Assembly (NCBI GenBank): GCA_025964625.1
Contig: JAOPYL010000257.1
Span: 1 to 50,842, forward strand
Reading direction: 5' to 3'
Origin: Actinoallomurus sp.
Lineage (GTDB): Bacteria; Actinomycetota; Actinomycetes; Streptosporangiales; Streptosporangiaceae
Length of the DNA stretch: 50,842 nt
The translations under genes and the position numbers were made by a program. Of the stretch, positions 25,480-34,500 are shown one piece after another (the stretch's first letter is position 1; every line of letters begins with the position of its first letter). The notes under the pieces are model-generated. The model did no database searches. It worked only from the letters and a program-made list of their open reading frames with translations, and had not been told where the DNA came from.

Positions 25480-26142
25480 TCATTCGGGACCGGCCAGGCC
25501 GGTCTCGTAGGCGAGGACGACCGCCTGGACCCGATCACGCAGGCCGAGTTTGGGCAGGATCCGGCTGACGTGCGTCTTGATGGTCGCTTCGGACAGGCCG
25601 AGGGCCTCCGCGATCTCGGCGTTGGAACGTCCTCGGGAGATCTCGACGAGCACCTGGCGTTCGCGGTCGGTGAGCCGGTCCAGGCGCGGGTCGGCCGGTG
25701 ACTCGGGCCTGCCGGGAAGCTGTCCGGCGAAGGCCTCGATGAGACGCCGGGTCATCCGGGGCGCGACCACGCCGTCGCCCGCGGCGATGGTACGAATCCC
25801 GCCGACCAGCTCGGCCGGCTGGGCGTTCTTGAGCAGGAAGCCGGCCGCTCCGGCGCGGAGGGCGGCGAAGGCGTACTCGTCGAGGTCGAAGGTGGTCAGG
25901 ATCAGCACACGTGACGCGCGATGGCGGTCGCTGATGTGCTGCGTCGACTCGATGCCGTCCATGTCGGGCATCCGGATGTCCATCAGGACGACGTCGGGGG
26001 TGAGCTCGGCGACCAGGCGTACGGCTTCGATCCCGTCGCCGGCCTCCCCGACGACGACGAAGTCCGGCTGTGCCTCCAGGACGAGACGGAAGCCCATGCG
26101 GAGCAGAGGCTGGTCGTCGACGATGAGGATGCGGACGCTCAC
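25480..26142 (-). CDS. NarL/FixJ-type response regulator
   Basis: 220 aa from GTG 26142, overlapping the kinase stop as GTGA. Receiver domain: 'ILIVDDQ' acidic pair, phospho-acceptor Asp55 in 'VVLMDIRMPDMDG', Thr in 'ILTTFD', Lys in 'FLLKNA'. The C-terminal LuxR HTH is 'LTDRERQVLVEISRGRSNAEIAEALGLSEATIKTHVSRIL'. Cognate of the adjacent sensor kinase. Likely controls the upstream ABC exporter operon, by analogy with many actinomycete efflux loci. Confidence 0.95.
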   Translation of the reverse strand: MSVRILIVDDQPLLRMGFRLVLEAQPDFVVVGEAGDGIEAVRLVAELTPDVVLMDIRMPDMDGIESTQHISDRHRASRVLILTTFDLDEYAFAALRAGAAGFLLKNAQPAELVGGIRTIAAGDGVVAPRMTRRLIEAFAGQLPGRPESPADPRLDRLTDRERQVLVEISRGRSNAEIAEALGLSEATIKTHVSRILPKLGLRDRVQAVVLAYETGLAGPE

Positions 26143-27317
26143 GTGCGGCCCTCGGCCGCCGTCAGGGCGAAGGTGGCGTGCACCCGCCAGCCTGCCGCCG
26201 GCAGCGGACCGGCCGTGACCTCGCCGCCGTAGATGGCGGCCCGTTCTCTCATTCCGGTGATCCCGTGTCCCTCCTGCCGCGCGTCCGCAACCGGGCCGTG
26301 GCCGTCGTCGGTGACCTCGATGTCGATGGCCTGGGCGGTGTACCGCAGGCGCACGCGGGCGGTCGCGTCCGGCCCGGCGTGTCTGCGGGTGTTGGTGAGC
26401 GCTTCCTGGATGACGCGGTAGATGGCCAGCTGCGCGCCCGGCTGCAGCGCGGGCGCCCGGCCCTCCACGACGAACTCGGTCGGCAGGCCGGCCGCGCGTA
26501 CCTGCCTGAGCAGGTCGTCGAGTTGTCCGATGCCGGGCTGCGGATGGCGGATCGCGCCGGTCCCGGCCAGGGGAACGTCCGTGTCCTCGCCGGAGCCGTC
26601 GCTGCGCAGCACGCCGACCAGCCGCCGCATCTCCCCGAGGGCCTGCCTGCCCATCCCCGAGGCCTTGTCGAGCGCGTCGCTCGCCTGCTCGGGGGCGGAC
26701 ACGATGGCGGCCGAGGCGCCGTCGGCCAGGGCGACGATCACCGACAGGCTGTGGGTGACGATGTCGTGCATCTCCCGTGCGATGCGCGCCCGCTCGGCCG
26801 CCACCGCGATCTGCGCCTGCTGGTCGCGCTCGCGTTCCAGGCGTGCCGCCCGGTCCTCCAGCGACGCCAGGTAGGCGCGGCGGGTGCGGATGTTCAGCCC
26901 GATGACGGCCGCGGCCGTCGTCATCCCCGACAGCAGCACGAACATCTTCACCCCCTCGCCGGGCGGCGCCCACTGGCCGGTGGCCATCGCCACGCCGGCC
27001 TCCAGGGTCCCGGCGGCGAGCAGCATGCGGCGGGGTGAGGCGTACGCCGCCACGGTGTAGAGCGCGATGAGCAGCGCGAAGTCTCCGGCCGGCAACAGGA
27101 CTCCGGACAGCCACTGGGCGAAGGCGACCCCGGCGACGAGCGTGAAGGTGGCCAGCGGCGCGCGGCGCCGCCAGGCCAGCGGCAGGAACAGCCCGGCCTG
27201 CAGCGCCCATGCCAGGACGGAGGGGTGCGGAGCGTGACGCAGCAGGTGCGTCGCCGCGGGGACCAGCAGGGCCGTCGCGAAGACCGCGTCCACCACGACC
27301 GGGTGCCGGCCGGTCAT
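26139..27317 (-). CDS. sensor histidine kinase (HisKA_3 type)
   Basis: 392 aa from ATG 27317. Four or five hydrophobic segments in residues 8-142 form the membrane sensor, then a coiled coil ('LEDRAARLERERDQQAQIAVA'), the dimerisation/phosphorylation motif 'ERARIAREMHDIVTHSLSVI' with His184, and an HATPase_c domain ('VIQEALTNTRRHAG' N-box, 'VTDDGHG', 'GHGITGMRERA'). I prefer the ATG after the perfect hairpin at 27371-27401; the upstream extension of the frame crosses that terminator. Confidence 0.93.
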   Translation of the reverse strand: MTGRHPVVVDAVFATALLVPAATHLLRHAPHPSVLAWALQAGLFLPLAWRRRAPLATFTLVAGVAFAQWLSGVLLPAGDFALLIALYTVAAYASPRRMLLAAGTLEAGVAMATGQWAPPGEGVKMFVLLSGMTTAAAVIGLNIRTRRAYLASLEDRAARLERERDQQAQIAVAAERARIAREMHDIVTHSLSVIVALADGASAAIVSAPEQASDALDKASGMGRQALGEMRRLVGVLRSDGSGEDTDVPLAGTGAIRHPQPGIGQLDDLLRQVRAAGLPTEFVVEGRAPALQPGAQLAIYRVIQEALTNTRRHAGPDATARVRLRYTAQAIDIEVTDDGHGPVADARQEGHGITGMRERAAIYGGEVTAGPLPAAGWRVHATFALTAAEGRT

Positions 27318-27370
27318 CCGGCGGAAGGCGGCCAGCCGTCCCGTCGTGAAGGGCTTCCCGCCCAGGGCAG

Positions 27371-27401
27371 GGCCCCGGCGCGTCGGTGACGCGCCGGGGC
27401 C
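27371..27401 (-). terminator. strong hairpin terminator after the ABC permease
   Basis: Perfect 14-bp stem (GGCCCCGGCGCGTC / GACGCGCCGGGGCC) with a GGT loop, 26 nt beyond the permease stop. It separates the ABC operon from the two-component genes on the same strand. Confidence 0.75.
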
Positions 27402-27427
27402 GGAGGTGAACCGCACGGCCGTCGGGC

Positions 27428-28228
27428 TCAAGCGTCCCGGCGCCTGAGCACGTACGCGGCGGCGGCGAGCGCCACGACGGCGTACACGCAGAACAGGCCG
27501 AAGCCGGTCCAGGGGCCCATGCCCCCGGGGTCGGGCCGGACGTTGAGCAGCGCCTGTCCGGCGTTGCTCGGCAGGTAGGGAGTGATGTGCTTGCTCCACG
27601 AGGAGGGCAGCACCTCGCCCAGCACCGGAAGGACGAGCAGCAGGCCGAAGACCGTGGCGATGGCGCCGGCGGTGTTGCGGATGAGCGCGCCGAGCGCCAC
27701 GCCCAGCAGCCCGACCACGGTGAGGTAGAGCGCCGTGCCCGCCACGATCCGGACCGCGCCCGGCGCCGACAGTGTGGTCTGCAGGTGCCGTGAGGACAGC
27801 ACGGCCTGACTGCCGAAGAACGTCACGAACGACGTGACCAGCATGAGTACCAGGGTGACCGCGCCGAAGACGGCGGCCTTGGCCCACAGGACCGGCAGGC
27901 GCTTCGGCACCGCGGACAGGGTCGCCCGGATCATGCCGGTGGAGTACTCGCCGCTGATCACCAGGACGCCCAGGACGCCGAGCGCCAGCTGGGCGAGGAA
28001 GTAACCGCGCAGCGGGAGCGTGATCGCGCTGAAGTCGGCCTTGCGCTGCGGCTCCATCGTCGCCCACTGGCTCTCGAAGACGTAGCTGAACAGCAGCCCC
28101 ATCCCGATCATCGCGATGACCGCGGCGAGCAGGGTGAAGAACGTCGAGCGCAGCGTCCGCAGCTTGATCCACTCTGAGTGCAGGACCCGGACCTGCGTGA
28201 CCTTCCCGGTCATGGGGACGGCGGTCAT
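27428..28228 (-). CDS. ABC transporter permease (ABC-2 type)
   Basis: 266 aa, six predicted helices with the N-terminal 'HSEWIKLRTLRSTFF' that is typical of actinomycete ABC-2 permeases. Works with the ATPase encoded immediately upstream; the ATG overlaps the ATPase stop by 4 nt. Such pairs usually export lipids, peptides or drugs, and the linked two-component system points to envelope stress or drug response. The substrate cannot be deduced. Confidence 0.92.
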   Translation of the reverse strand: MTAVPMTGKVTQVRVLHSEWIKLRTLRSTFFTLLAAVIAMIGMGLLFSYVFESQWATMEPQRKADFSAITLPLRGYFLAQLALGVLGVLVISGEYSTGMIRATLSAVPKRLPVLWAKAAVFGAVTLVLMLVTSFVTFFGSQAVLSSRHLQTTLSAPGAVRIVAGTALYLTVVGLLGVALGALIRNTAGAIATVFGLLLVLPVLGEVLPSSWSKHITPYLPSNAGQALLNVRPDPGGMGPWTGFGLFCVYAVVALAAAAYVLRRRDA

Positions 28229-29154
28229 ACCGCGACCTCCTCGCGTGCGCGCTCGGCGGCACGGTATTCCACCGAGTCGCTGGTGAGCTCCATGAACGCC
28301 TCCTCGAGGGAGGCCTGCTGCGGGGCCAGCTCGAAGAGCGTCACTCCGTTCTCCGCCGCGATCTGGCCGATCTGGTCGCTCGTCAGTCCCCGCACCTCCA
28401 GCGTTTCGGTCTCGCTGCTCGAGACGGTCACCTCGGGGCCGGCGAGCAGGTCGCGCAGCCGGCCCGCGTGCGGCGAGCGCACCCGGACGCTGTTGCGCGA
28501 CGCCTGCTCGACGAACTCCCGCATGGAGGTGTCGGCGATGAGCCGGCCGCGGCCGATCACGATGAGATGCTCGGCGGTCAGGGCCATCTCACTCATCAGG
28601 TGGGAGGAGACGAACACCGCGCGGCCCTCGGCGGCCAGATCCTTCAGCAGGTTGCGGATCCACAGGATGCCCTCGGGGTCCAGGCCGTTGACCGGCTCGT
28701 CGAGGATGACCGTGGAGGGATCGCCCAGCAGCGCCGACGCGATGCCGAGCCGCTGGCCCATTCCGAGGGAGAAGCCGCCGGCCCGTTTGCGCGCCACGGA
28801 CCGCAGCCCCACCAGGTCGACGACCTCCTCCACCCTGGAGCGGGGGATGCCGGTGGTGGCGGCCAGCGCCAGCAGGTGGTTGTGGGCGGTACGGCCGGTG
28901 TGGATGGCCTTGGCCTCCAGCAGTGCCCCCACCTCGTGCAACGGCGCGCGATGCTGGTCGTAGCGACGGCCGTTGACGGTCACCGTCCCGGCGGACGGAC
29001 GATCCAGTCCGAGGATCATCCGCATCGTCGTGGACTTGCCCGCCCCGTTCGGCCCGAGGAATCCGGTCACCACACCGGGATGGACGGTGAAGCTCACATC
29101 GTCCACGGCGGTCTTGTCGCCGTAGCGTTTGGTGAGGCCACGAGCCTCGATCAT
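28225..29154 (-). CDS. ABC transporter ATP-binding protein
   Basis: 309 aa from ATG 29154 with TGGAGG upstream; the frame extends 12 codons further without a ribosome site. Walker A 'GPNGAGKST' (34-42), Q-loop region, signature 'FSLGMGQRLGIA', Walker B 'TVILDEPVNGLDPEG' and the switch His in 'FVSSHLMSE' are all intact. The C-terminal ~90 residues form the extra domain seen in drug/lantibiotic exporter ATPases. First gene of the two-gene transporter operon. Confidence 0.95.
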   Translation of the reverse strand: MIEARGLTKRYGDKTAVDDVSFTVHPGVVTGFLGPNGAGKSTTMRMILGLDRPSAGTVTVNGRRYDQHRAPLHEVGALLEAKAIHTGRTAHNHLLALAATTGIPRSRVEEVVDLVGLRSVARKRAGGFSLGMGQRLGIASALLGDPSTVILDEPVNGLDPEGILWIRNLLKDLAAEGRAVFVSSHLMSEMALTAEHLIVIGRGRLIADTSMREFVEQASRNSVRVRSPHAGRLRDLLAGPEVTVSSSETETLEVRGLTSDQIGQIAAENGVTLFELAPQQASLEEAFMELTSDSVEYRAAERAREEVAV

Positions 29155-29302
29155 TGGTTCTGCCTCCAGAGACAACTGTGCACTTTCCACCCCGAACGCT
29201 AGGGCCCGCCTGGACAGAGATCGTCATCCAGCAGGCGGAACTTCCCCCGCCGGGCACTGAATCGGCAGATGTAGCCGCCTACATCGGGAGGATGAACGCG
29301 CC

Positions 29303-29331
29303 CCGGCCGGGGGCGAGGTGTCCCCGGCCGG
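29303..29331 (-). terminator. terminator after the glycosyltransferase operon
   Basis: 10-bp perfect stem CCGGCCGGGG / CCCCGGCCGG with a 9-nt loop, 13 nt beyond the glycosyltransferase stop on the minus strand. Confidence 0.65.
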
Positions 29332-29344
29332 AGCACGCCGGCCG

Positions 29345-30457
29345 CTAACGGTCGAGGAGGGCGAACTGCTGCTCCCAGCGGTCGATGATGGCGTCCGGGG
29401 CGAACCTGCGGACGGACTCCCGAGCCGTCTCACCAAGTGAGTGGCGAAGCTCCGGGGCGCTCATCAGCCGATCCAGGGCGGCGGCGAACTCGATGGTGTT
29501 CCCGGGCGTGACGACGAGCCCGTCGTCGCCGTCGGTGAGCAGTTCGCGTACGCCCGGGGCGCAGTCGAAGGCGACGGTCGGCAGCCCGTAGGCCATCGCC
29601 TCCATGATCGACATGGGGAAGCCCTCCTCACGCGAGGACAGCGCGAAGATCGACGCGCCGGTCAGGGCGCCTTCGATGTCGGAGGTGGCGCCGGGGAACT
29701 CCACGCTGCCCTCCAGGCCGAGCTCGGCCGCCCGGCGGCGCAGGTCGGCCTCCTCGGGGCCGGAGCCGTACAGCCGCAGCCGCCAGGACGGATGGCGGGG
29801 CGCCACCTCGGCCCAGGACTCCAGCAGCATGTCCTGGCCCTTCTCGAAGGAGAGCCGGCCGAGCCGGACGACGACCGGTTCGGTGCGGGGGGAGACCGAA
29901 CCGGGCGTGACGTGCAGCGGATTCGGCATGGCGCCGGCGTTGGACATGGTGTCGAAGGCCCACGCGTCGGCGTCGGCGGCGGTGAGCGCGAGCAGCAGGT
30001 CGGCGTCGGCGAAGTAGCGCTTCACCCGCTCATGCCGGGACGAGCCTCTGGTCGCCGCGTACGACTCGTGGGTCATGCCGATGACCGGCATCCCCGCGGT
30101 GTCCGAGCGCGCCACCCATTCCATCGCCCACACCTGCGCCGCGATGACCATGCCACCGGGACCGGCGGTGCGGAACAGCTCGCTCAGGCGGGCGGCGCCG
30201 CGGCGGACCATCGCCCGGTGGCGGAGCTTCAGGAGGAGCCCGCCGCCGGCCGGCGGCCGCCGTTCGTGCAGCACCGTCGTGGCGTACGGCGGGTCCTGGC
30301 CGTAGTCGTGCGGCACCTCCGCGTGGGTGATGCCGACCAGGTGCACGCGGTGACCCCTGGCCGTGAACAGGCGCCCGATGTCGTGCGCCCAGCGTTGCAG
30401 GCCGCCGAGCTCCTCCAGGTTGTTGCAGACGATGAAGATGTCGCGTGCCTCAGCCAC
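29345..30457 (-). CDS. GT4-type glycosyltransferase (wall polymer)
   Basis: 370 aa from GTG 30457, overlapping the stop of the preceding gene by 8 nt. GT-B fold: N-terminal 'NNLEELGGLQRWAHDIGRLF' acceptor loop, then the donor domain with 'VVRLGRLSFEKGQDMLLESW', 'LRLYGSGPEE', and the E-x7-E motif within 'SREEGFPMSIMEAMAYGLP'. These are the marks of retaining GT4 enzymes. Co-transcription with a CDP-glycerol-type transferase suggests that it glycosylates a teichoic-acid-like or related anionic polymer. Confidence 0.92.
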   Translation of the reverse strand: MAEARDIFIVCNNLEELGGLQRWAHDIGRLFTARGHRVHLVGITHAEVPHDYGQDPPYATTVLHERRPPAGGGLLLKLRHRAMVRRGAARLSELFRTAGPGGMVIAAQVWAMEWVARSDTAGMPVIGMTHESYAATRGSSRHERVKRYFADADLLLALTAADADAWAFDTMSNAGAMPNPLHVTPGSVSPRTEPVVVRLGRLSFEKGQDMLLESWAEVAPRHPSWRLRLYGSGPEEADLRRRAAELGLEGSVEFPGATSDIEGALTGASIFALSSREEGFPMSIMEAMAYGLPTVAFDCAPGVRELLTDGDDGLVVTPGNTIEFAAALDRLMSAPELRHSLGETARESVRRFAPDAIIDRWEQQFALLDR

Positions 30458-33299
30458 GGCCGCCTCCGGTGAAGAATCGTTCGACGACCGCCTTGGCCGC
30501 GGTCCCGGTGTCGTACTCACCGAACCGCTCGACGAAGCGCCGGCGCCGGTCGGCGTGGTCACGGCCGATGTCGTCCAGGTCGCCCAGCGCGGTGAACAGT
30601 CCGGATTCGTCGTGGACCACCGGCCCCGGGGCGTGTTCGGCGAGGTTGAAGTAGGAGCCGCGCAGCCGGTCCACGTACTCCTCGCCGTCGGGCGTGTAGA
30701 AGATGATCGGGCGGTCCCGGAGCGCGTAGTCGAACATCACCGACGAGTAGTCGGTCACCAGGGCGTCGGCGAGGAGCAGAAGCGGCGTGATGTCGTGGAC
30801 GTGGCCGACGTCGACCACGGTGCCGCGCAGGCCCGGTGGCACGACCGCGGTGCTGAGATAGTGCGCGCGGACCAGCAGGACGTGGGATTCGCCGAACTCG
30901 CGGGCGAACCGGTCGAGGTCGAAGGGGACCTCGAAACGGGTGGCCGGCCTGCCGTCGTCGTCGGTGCGGAACGTCGGGGCGTACAGCACGACGGTCCGGT
31001 CGTCCGCGATGCCGAGCCGCTGCCGGAGTGCCGCCTGCTCCGCGGGATCGCCGCCGCTCACCAGGGCGTCGTTGCGCGGATATCCCACGCGTGCCAGCTC
31101 GGCGGTCACGCCCAGGCCCTTGACGAGGGTACGGACGTCGTGTTCGGAGCGGACGAGGAAGTGGTCGAACCGGCCGACCATGCCGCGCAGCCGTTCGTGC
31201 TGGTCACGCGTGGTCTGCTTGACGCTGGGCTCGTCGAAGCCCATCCGCTTGAACGCCGAGCCGTGCCAGGTCTGGATGTAGGTGGTCTGCGCGCGTTTGA
31301 TCAGCTCGGCGGGGAGTCCCTGGTTGTCGACCCAGAACTCGGCGCGGGCGAGGGCCCGGTAGTACGCCCATGAGTCTCGCTTGACGAGCCGGGCCTCGGT
31401 CGGGAACCCGCGTGGCCCGCCGCTGTGGGACCAGATCGCCTTGTACGGTGCGCCGCTCGCGCGCAGCTGCCGGTAGATGTACTTCGGGTTGTCGGAGTAC
31501 TGGGCGCCGAGATGGCTTTCGAAGACGACCGTGCCCTTCTTGACCGGCAGCCGGATGAGCACCCGGTTGAAGACAGCGATCTTGGTCGCGCGGGCGGTGA
31601 GCCTGCCGAGCAGCACCTGCTCGGCCCGGATGAAGCGCTGCCACCACCGCTTGCCCAGGCCGGTCATGGCGGCGCGGCGCAGCGCGGGCAGTGTCACCCG
31701 CCCCGGCCACCGGCGTCCCACTATGCGCAGCGCCAGTTCCCCGGACTCGGCGACGTACGCCTCCAGGTGGTCGCCCGCCAGCCGGCTCAGCCGGGGGCGT
31801 ACGGGCGCCGCGACGCCCTCATGTGCGACTCCGTCGGAGGTGAGGCGGACGGTGATGGTGTCATCGCCGGACTCCAGTCGCAGTCCCAGGCTCCAGGTCT
31901 GGTCGACCAGGCCGATCGGGCGGACGCTGCGCGCCGGCGCGAAGGTCGTCTCCCAGCCGATGCGCCCCCCGTCCTGGCGCACGGTCACCGGGACGCGGAA
32001 GGCACGGCCGCTCCGGCGGCGGTCGCGCACCTCGAGGGTCCCGGTCAGTTTCGTGTCGTCGCCGATCCGGCCGAGCGGGTTGACGACGTCACCGGCGAGA
32101 TGGAGAGACCGGTTCTCCCGTCGCATCACGGTCACCTGGCCGCCCAGGCGCAGGGTGTCCAGAGGGGCGGAGTGGATGCCCAGGTCGGTGACGTCCAGGA
32201 TGCGGCGGCCCGCCGCCGTGTCCAGATGGTCGCCGGACCAGTAGACCCGCCCGTCGCGTTCGACCGGCTCGACCGACAACGTCGCCCTGCCGCCCTTCTT
32301 CGGCGCGTAGTCGGCGGCCGCCACCGCCGATTCGGCGTCGCCGTGCAGGAGCATGAAGCCGGCGATGGCCGGCATCTGGTTGCACTCCTCGAACACGGCG
32401 GGGTCGAGCTGTGACACGTACGGTCGGGCGAGCTCGACGAAGGCCCGGCGATACTCCGGGTCCCGGCTGCGCAGCTCGCGTAGGTAGAGCAGCAGGTCGT
32501 GGTTGAGGAACTTCACGTTCTTCAGCAACGCCAGCTCCGCCGCCCCGTGCTCGCGGAGCGCCGTGTCGATGCGCCGGTGGATCTCCAGTCGGTCGGCGAA
32601 GTTCCGCAGCTCCGCCCGGCGGTTGGAGATCGACAGCGTCTCGCCGCGCTTGATGACGAACCAGTTGTAGACCCGGTGCGGAATGATCGCGATCTTCCGG
32701 GCGCCGATGTACGCCTGCGCGCTGAACAGCAGGTCCTCGTAGTGCAGCCGATCGACGAAGCGCAGCCCCTCGCGTTCGAGGAAGTCCCGGCGATAGCACT
32801 TGTTGGTGGAGAGGGTGTCATAGAGCAGGTCGGGATTGTCCATGACGTCGGCGTAGACCTGCCGCTCCCGGTACAGCCACGGGTACCAGTTCTGCTCGCG
32901 GTCGGGGAGGACCCGCACGCAGCGTCCCGATACCAGGTCGGCGCCGGACTCCTCCGCGGCCGTCACCATGTTCCGGCAGGCGTGCCGGTCGAGGGTGTCG
33001 TCGCTGTCCAGGAACATCACATACCGGCCCCGCGCGTGCTCGATGCCCAGATTGCGCGGCCGTCCGCAGCCACCGGAGTTCTCCGGAAGGGTGAACGCCC
33101 GGATCCGGTCGGGGTGGGCGGCGGCGAGCCCGGCGGCCACCCGCGGTGTCGCGTCCGTGCTCGCGTCGTCGACGACGACGACTTCCACCCGGGGCAGTGA
33201 CTGCTCAAGTACCGAGTGCACCGCCCGGGGGAGCCGCGCCGCGTCGTTGTAAACGATGACGATGACGGTTATGTCCGGATCTGGCGGCAAACGTTTCAT
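30450..33299 (-). CDS. bifunctional GT2 glycosyltransferase / CDP-glycerol glycerophosphotransferase
   Basis: 949 aa, two enzymes in one chain. Residues about 8-250 are a GT2 domain ('VIVYNDAARLPRAVHSVLEQ', 'VVVDDASTDATP', DxD in 'FLDSDDTLD'). About 330-540 is a beta-rich, Ig-like linker. About 580-940 is a Glyphos_transf (TagF/TarF) domain with 'ESHLGAQYSDNPKYIYRQL', 'YIQTWHGSAFKRMG', 'VGYPRNDAL', 'VLYAPTFR' and 'LVTDYSSVMFDYA'. The last domain polymerises or adds polyol-phosphate from a CDP-polyol. Together they likely build a wall teichoic acid with alternating or decorated repeats. It is the first gene of its operon. Confidence 0.93.
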   Translation of the reverse strand: MKRLPPDPDITVIVIVYNDAARLPRAVHSVLEQSLPRVEVVVVDDASTDATPRVAAGLAAAHPDRIRAFTLPENSGGCGRPRNLGIEHARGRYVMFLDSDDTLDRHACRNMVTAAEESGADLVSGRCVRVLPDREQNWYPWLYRERQVYADVMDNPDLLYDTLSTNKCYRRDFLEREGLRFVDRLHYEDLLFSAQAYIGARKIAIIPHRVYNWFVIKRGETLSISNRRAELRNFADRLEIHRRIDTALREHGAAELALLKNVKFLNHDLLLYLRELRSRDPEYRRAFVELARPYVSQLDPAVFEECNQMPAIAGFMLLHGDAESAVAAADYAPKKGGRATLSVEPVERDGRVYWSGDHLDTAAGRRILDVTDLGIHSAPLDTLRLGGQVTVMRRENRSLHLAGDVVNPLGRIGDDTKLTGTLEVRDRRRSGRAFRVPVTVRQDGGRIGWETTFAPARSVRPIGLVDQTWSLGLRLESGDDTITVRLTSDGVAHEGVAAPVRPRLSRLAGDHLEAYVAESGELALRIVGRRWPGRVTLPALRRAAMTGLGKRWWQRFIRAEQVLLGRLTARATKIAVFNRVLIRLPVKKGTVVFESHLGAQYSDNPKYIYRQLRASGAPYKAIWSHSGGPRGFPTEARLVKRDSWAYYRALARAEFWVDNQGLPAELIKRAQTTYIQTWHGSAFKRMGFDEPSVKQTTRDQHERLRGMVGRFDHFLVRSEHDVRTLVKGLGVTAELARVGYPRNDALVSGGDPAEQAALRQRLGIADDRTVVLYAPTFRTDDDGRPATRFEVPFDLDRFAREFGESHVLLVRAHYLSTAVVPPGLRGTVVDVGHVHDITPLLLLADALVTDYSSVMFDYALRDRPIIFYTPDGEEYVDRLRGSYFNLAEHAPGPVVHDESGLFTALGDLDDIGRDHADRRRRFVERFGEYDTGTAAKAVVERFFTGGGRG

Positions 33300-33338
33300 G
33301 TTTTATCGTCCTGACCAGCGCCAAAAGCTACTATTGCG

Positions 33339-33362
33339 GTAGTACGAGCGAGATAGTACTAC
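33339..33362. promoter_or_regulatory. operator-like inverted repeat between the GT and DedA genes
   Basis: GTAGTAC (33339-33345) and GTACTAC (33356-33362), 10-nt spacer, i.e. centres 17 nt apart, lying 40 nt upstream of the GT start and 62 nt upstream of dedA in an AT-richer divergent region. Size and spacing fit a dimeric HTH repressor. No promoter hexamers are clear. Confidence 0.45.
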
Positions 33363-33423
33363 TCAGAGCGTACGGCCCGGGGCGCGTGCCCGGCGGGGCC
33401 GGCCAAGCCAGGAAATCGAGGCC

Positions 33424-34068
33424 ATGCAGCACTTCATCGCAACGTTCGGGTATGTCGCCGTCTTCGTCCTGATGGCGGCGGAGTCCGCCTGCATACCGAT
33501 CCCGTCCGAGCTGATCATGTTGTTCGCGGGGGCTCTGGCGGCGGGAGCGGTGCCCGGCGCCCACCCCGACCTCACGCTGATGATCGCCGCCGGCGCGCTG
33601 GGCAACGTGGCCGGCAGCTACGTCGCCTGGGCGGCGGGCCTTTACGGTGGCCAGGCGGCCCTGCGCAGGTGGGGCCGGTACATCTGGCTGAAGGACGACG
33701 ACATCGACCGCGCCGGGCGCTGGTTCGAGCGGTATGGGGCAAAAGCGGTCTTCTTCGGCCGCATGCTGCCGGTCGTGCGCACCTTCATCTCGCTGCCCGC
33801 CGGGTTCGCGAACATGAAGCCCGGACGCTTCGGCGTCTACACGCTGGCCGGGTGCGTTCCGTGGACGGCCGCCCTCGGCATCGCGGGCTACGCGGTCGGC
33901 CGGAACTGGCAGCGGATCGCCGACGACTTCCACGGCCCCACGTACGTCGTCGCCGCCGTCGTCGCGGTGCTCGTCGTCACCGGCCTGGTCGTCTTCGCCC
34001 GGCGGCGCCGAGCCGAGCGGGCCGCTGGCTCCCGCGCCGAGTACGAGTCGTCCGACGGCCGGCGGTGA
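33424..34068 (+). CDS. DedA family membrane protein
   Basis: 214 aa. DedA/VTT-domain signatures are 'AAESACIPIPSELIMLFAGALA' and 'FFGRMLPVVRTFISLPAGFANM', the re-entrant-loop segments with the conserved Arg and Gly, followed by 'FGVYTLAGCVPWTAALGIAGYAVG' and a last transmembrane helix with a basic tail. DedA proteins act as lipid-carrier (undecaprenyl phosphate/phosphatidylethanolamine) flippases or in proton-driven membrane homeostasis. Divergent orientation to the wall-polymer genes is consistent with a lipid-carrier recycling role. Confidence 0.93.
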   Translation: MQHFIATFGYVAVFVLMAAESACIPIPSELIMLFAGALAAGAVPGAHPDLTLMIAAGALGNVAGSYVAWAAGLYGGQAALRRWGRYIWLKDDDIDRAGRWFERYGAKAVFFGRMLPVVRTFISLPAGFANMKPGRFGVYTLAGCVPWTAALGIAGYAVGRNWQRIADDFHGPTYVVAAVVAVLVVTGLVVFARRRRAERAAGSRAEYESSDGRR

Positions 34069-34236
34069 TCCGCGCGCAGCACACTACCCAGCTTGACGGT
34101 GTGGGAGCGCGCGGAGGCGGCGATCCTTGCAATGGCGCGACCGCTGCCGGCCGGCGGCGTCGGCCCGAGGCGCCGGAACGGCCCGCACCCCGGCCGCGGG
34201 CCGCCGCGCCGGCCGGGACCTGACGGGAGGGCGCCC

Positions 34237-34500
34237 ATGCTCGGCATATGTCCGCACGTCCTCGCCCTGCCGCCGACGGTGACCCCGCACACGACCGAGG
34301 GCTGCGAGGACTGCCTCAAGACCGGCTCGACCTGGGTGCATCTGCGCCTGTGCCTCACCTGCGGGCACGTCGGCTGCTGCGACTCGTCGCCCAACCGTCA
34401 CGCCCGCGCCCACGCGGTCAGGCTCGGTCATCCGGTGGTCCAGTCCTTCGAACCGGGTGAGGACTGGCGCTGGTGCTACGTCGACGAGACCTACGTCTGA
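34237..34500 (+). CDS. UBP-type zinc finger protein
   Basis: 87 aa from ATG 34237 with GGGAGG upstream. The whole protein is one ZnF-UBP domain: 'CPHV...GCEDCLKTGSTWVHLRLCLTCGHVGCCDSS' and then 'HARAHAVRLGHPVVQSFEPGEDWRWCYVDE'. All Cys/His ligands of the family are visible. In eukaryotes the fold binds the free ubiquitin C-terminus; the bacterial single-domain versions have no settled ligand, and binding a C-terminal GG of Pup or another protein is speculation. Monocistronic. Confidence 0.9.
   Translation: MLGICPHVLALPPTVTPHTTEGCEDCLKTGSTWVHLRLCLTCGHVGCCDSSPNRHARAHAVRLGHPVVQSFEPGEDWRWCYVDETYV

Noticed and set aside
26139-28262. 707-codon extension of the sensor kinase frame
   Set aside because: It runs across a 14-bp terminator hairpin and antisense/alternative frame of the ABC permease; kinase homology starts near 27317.
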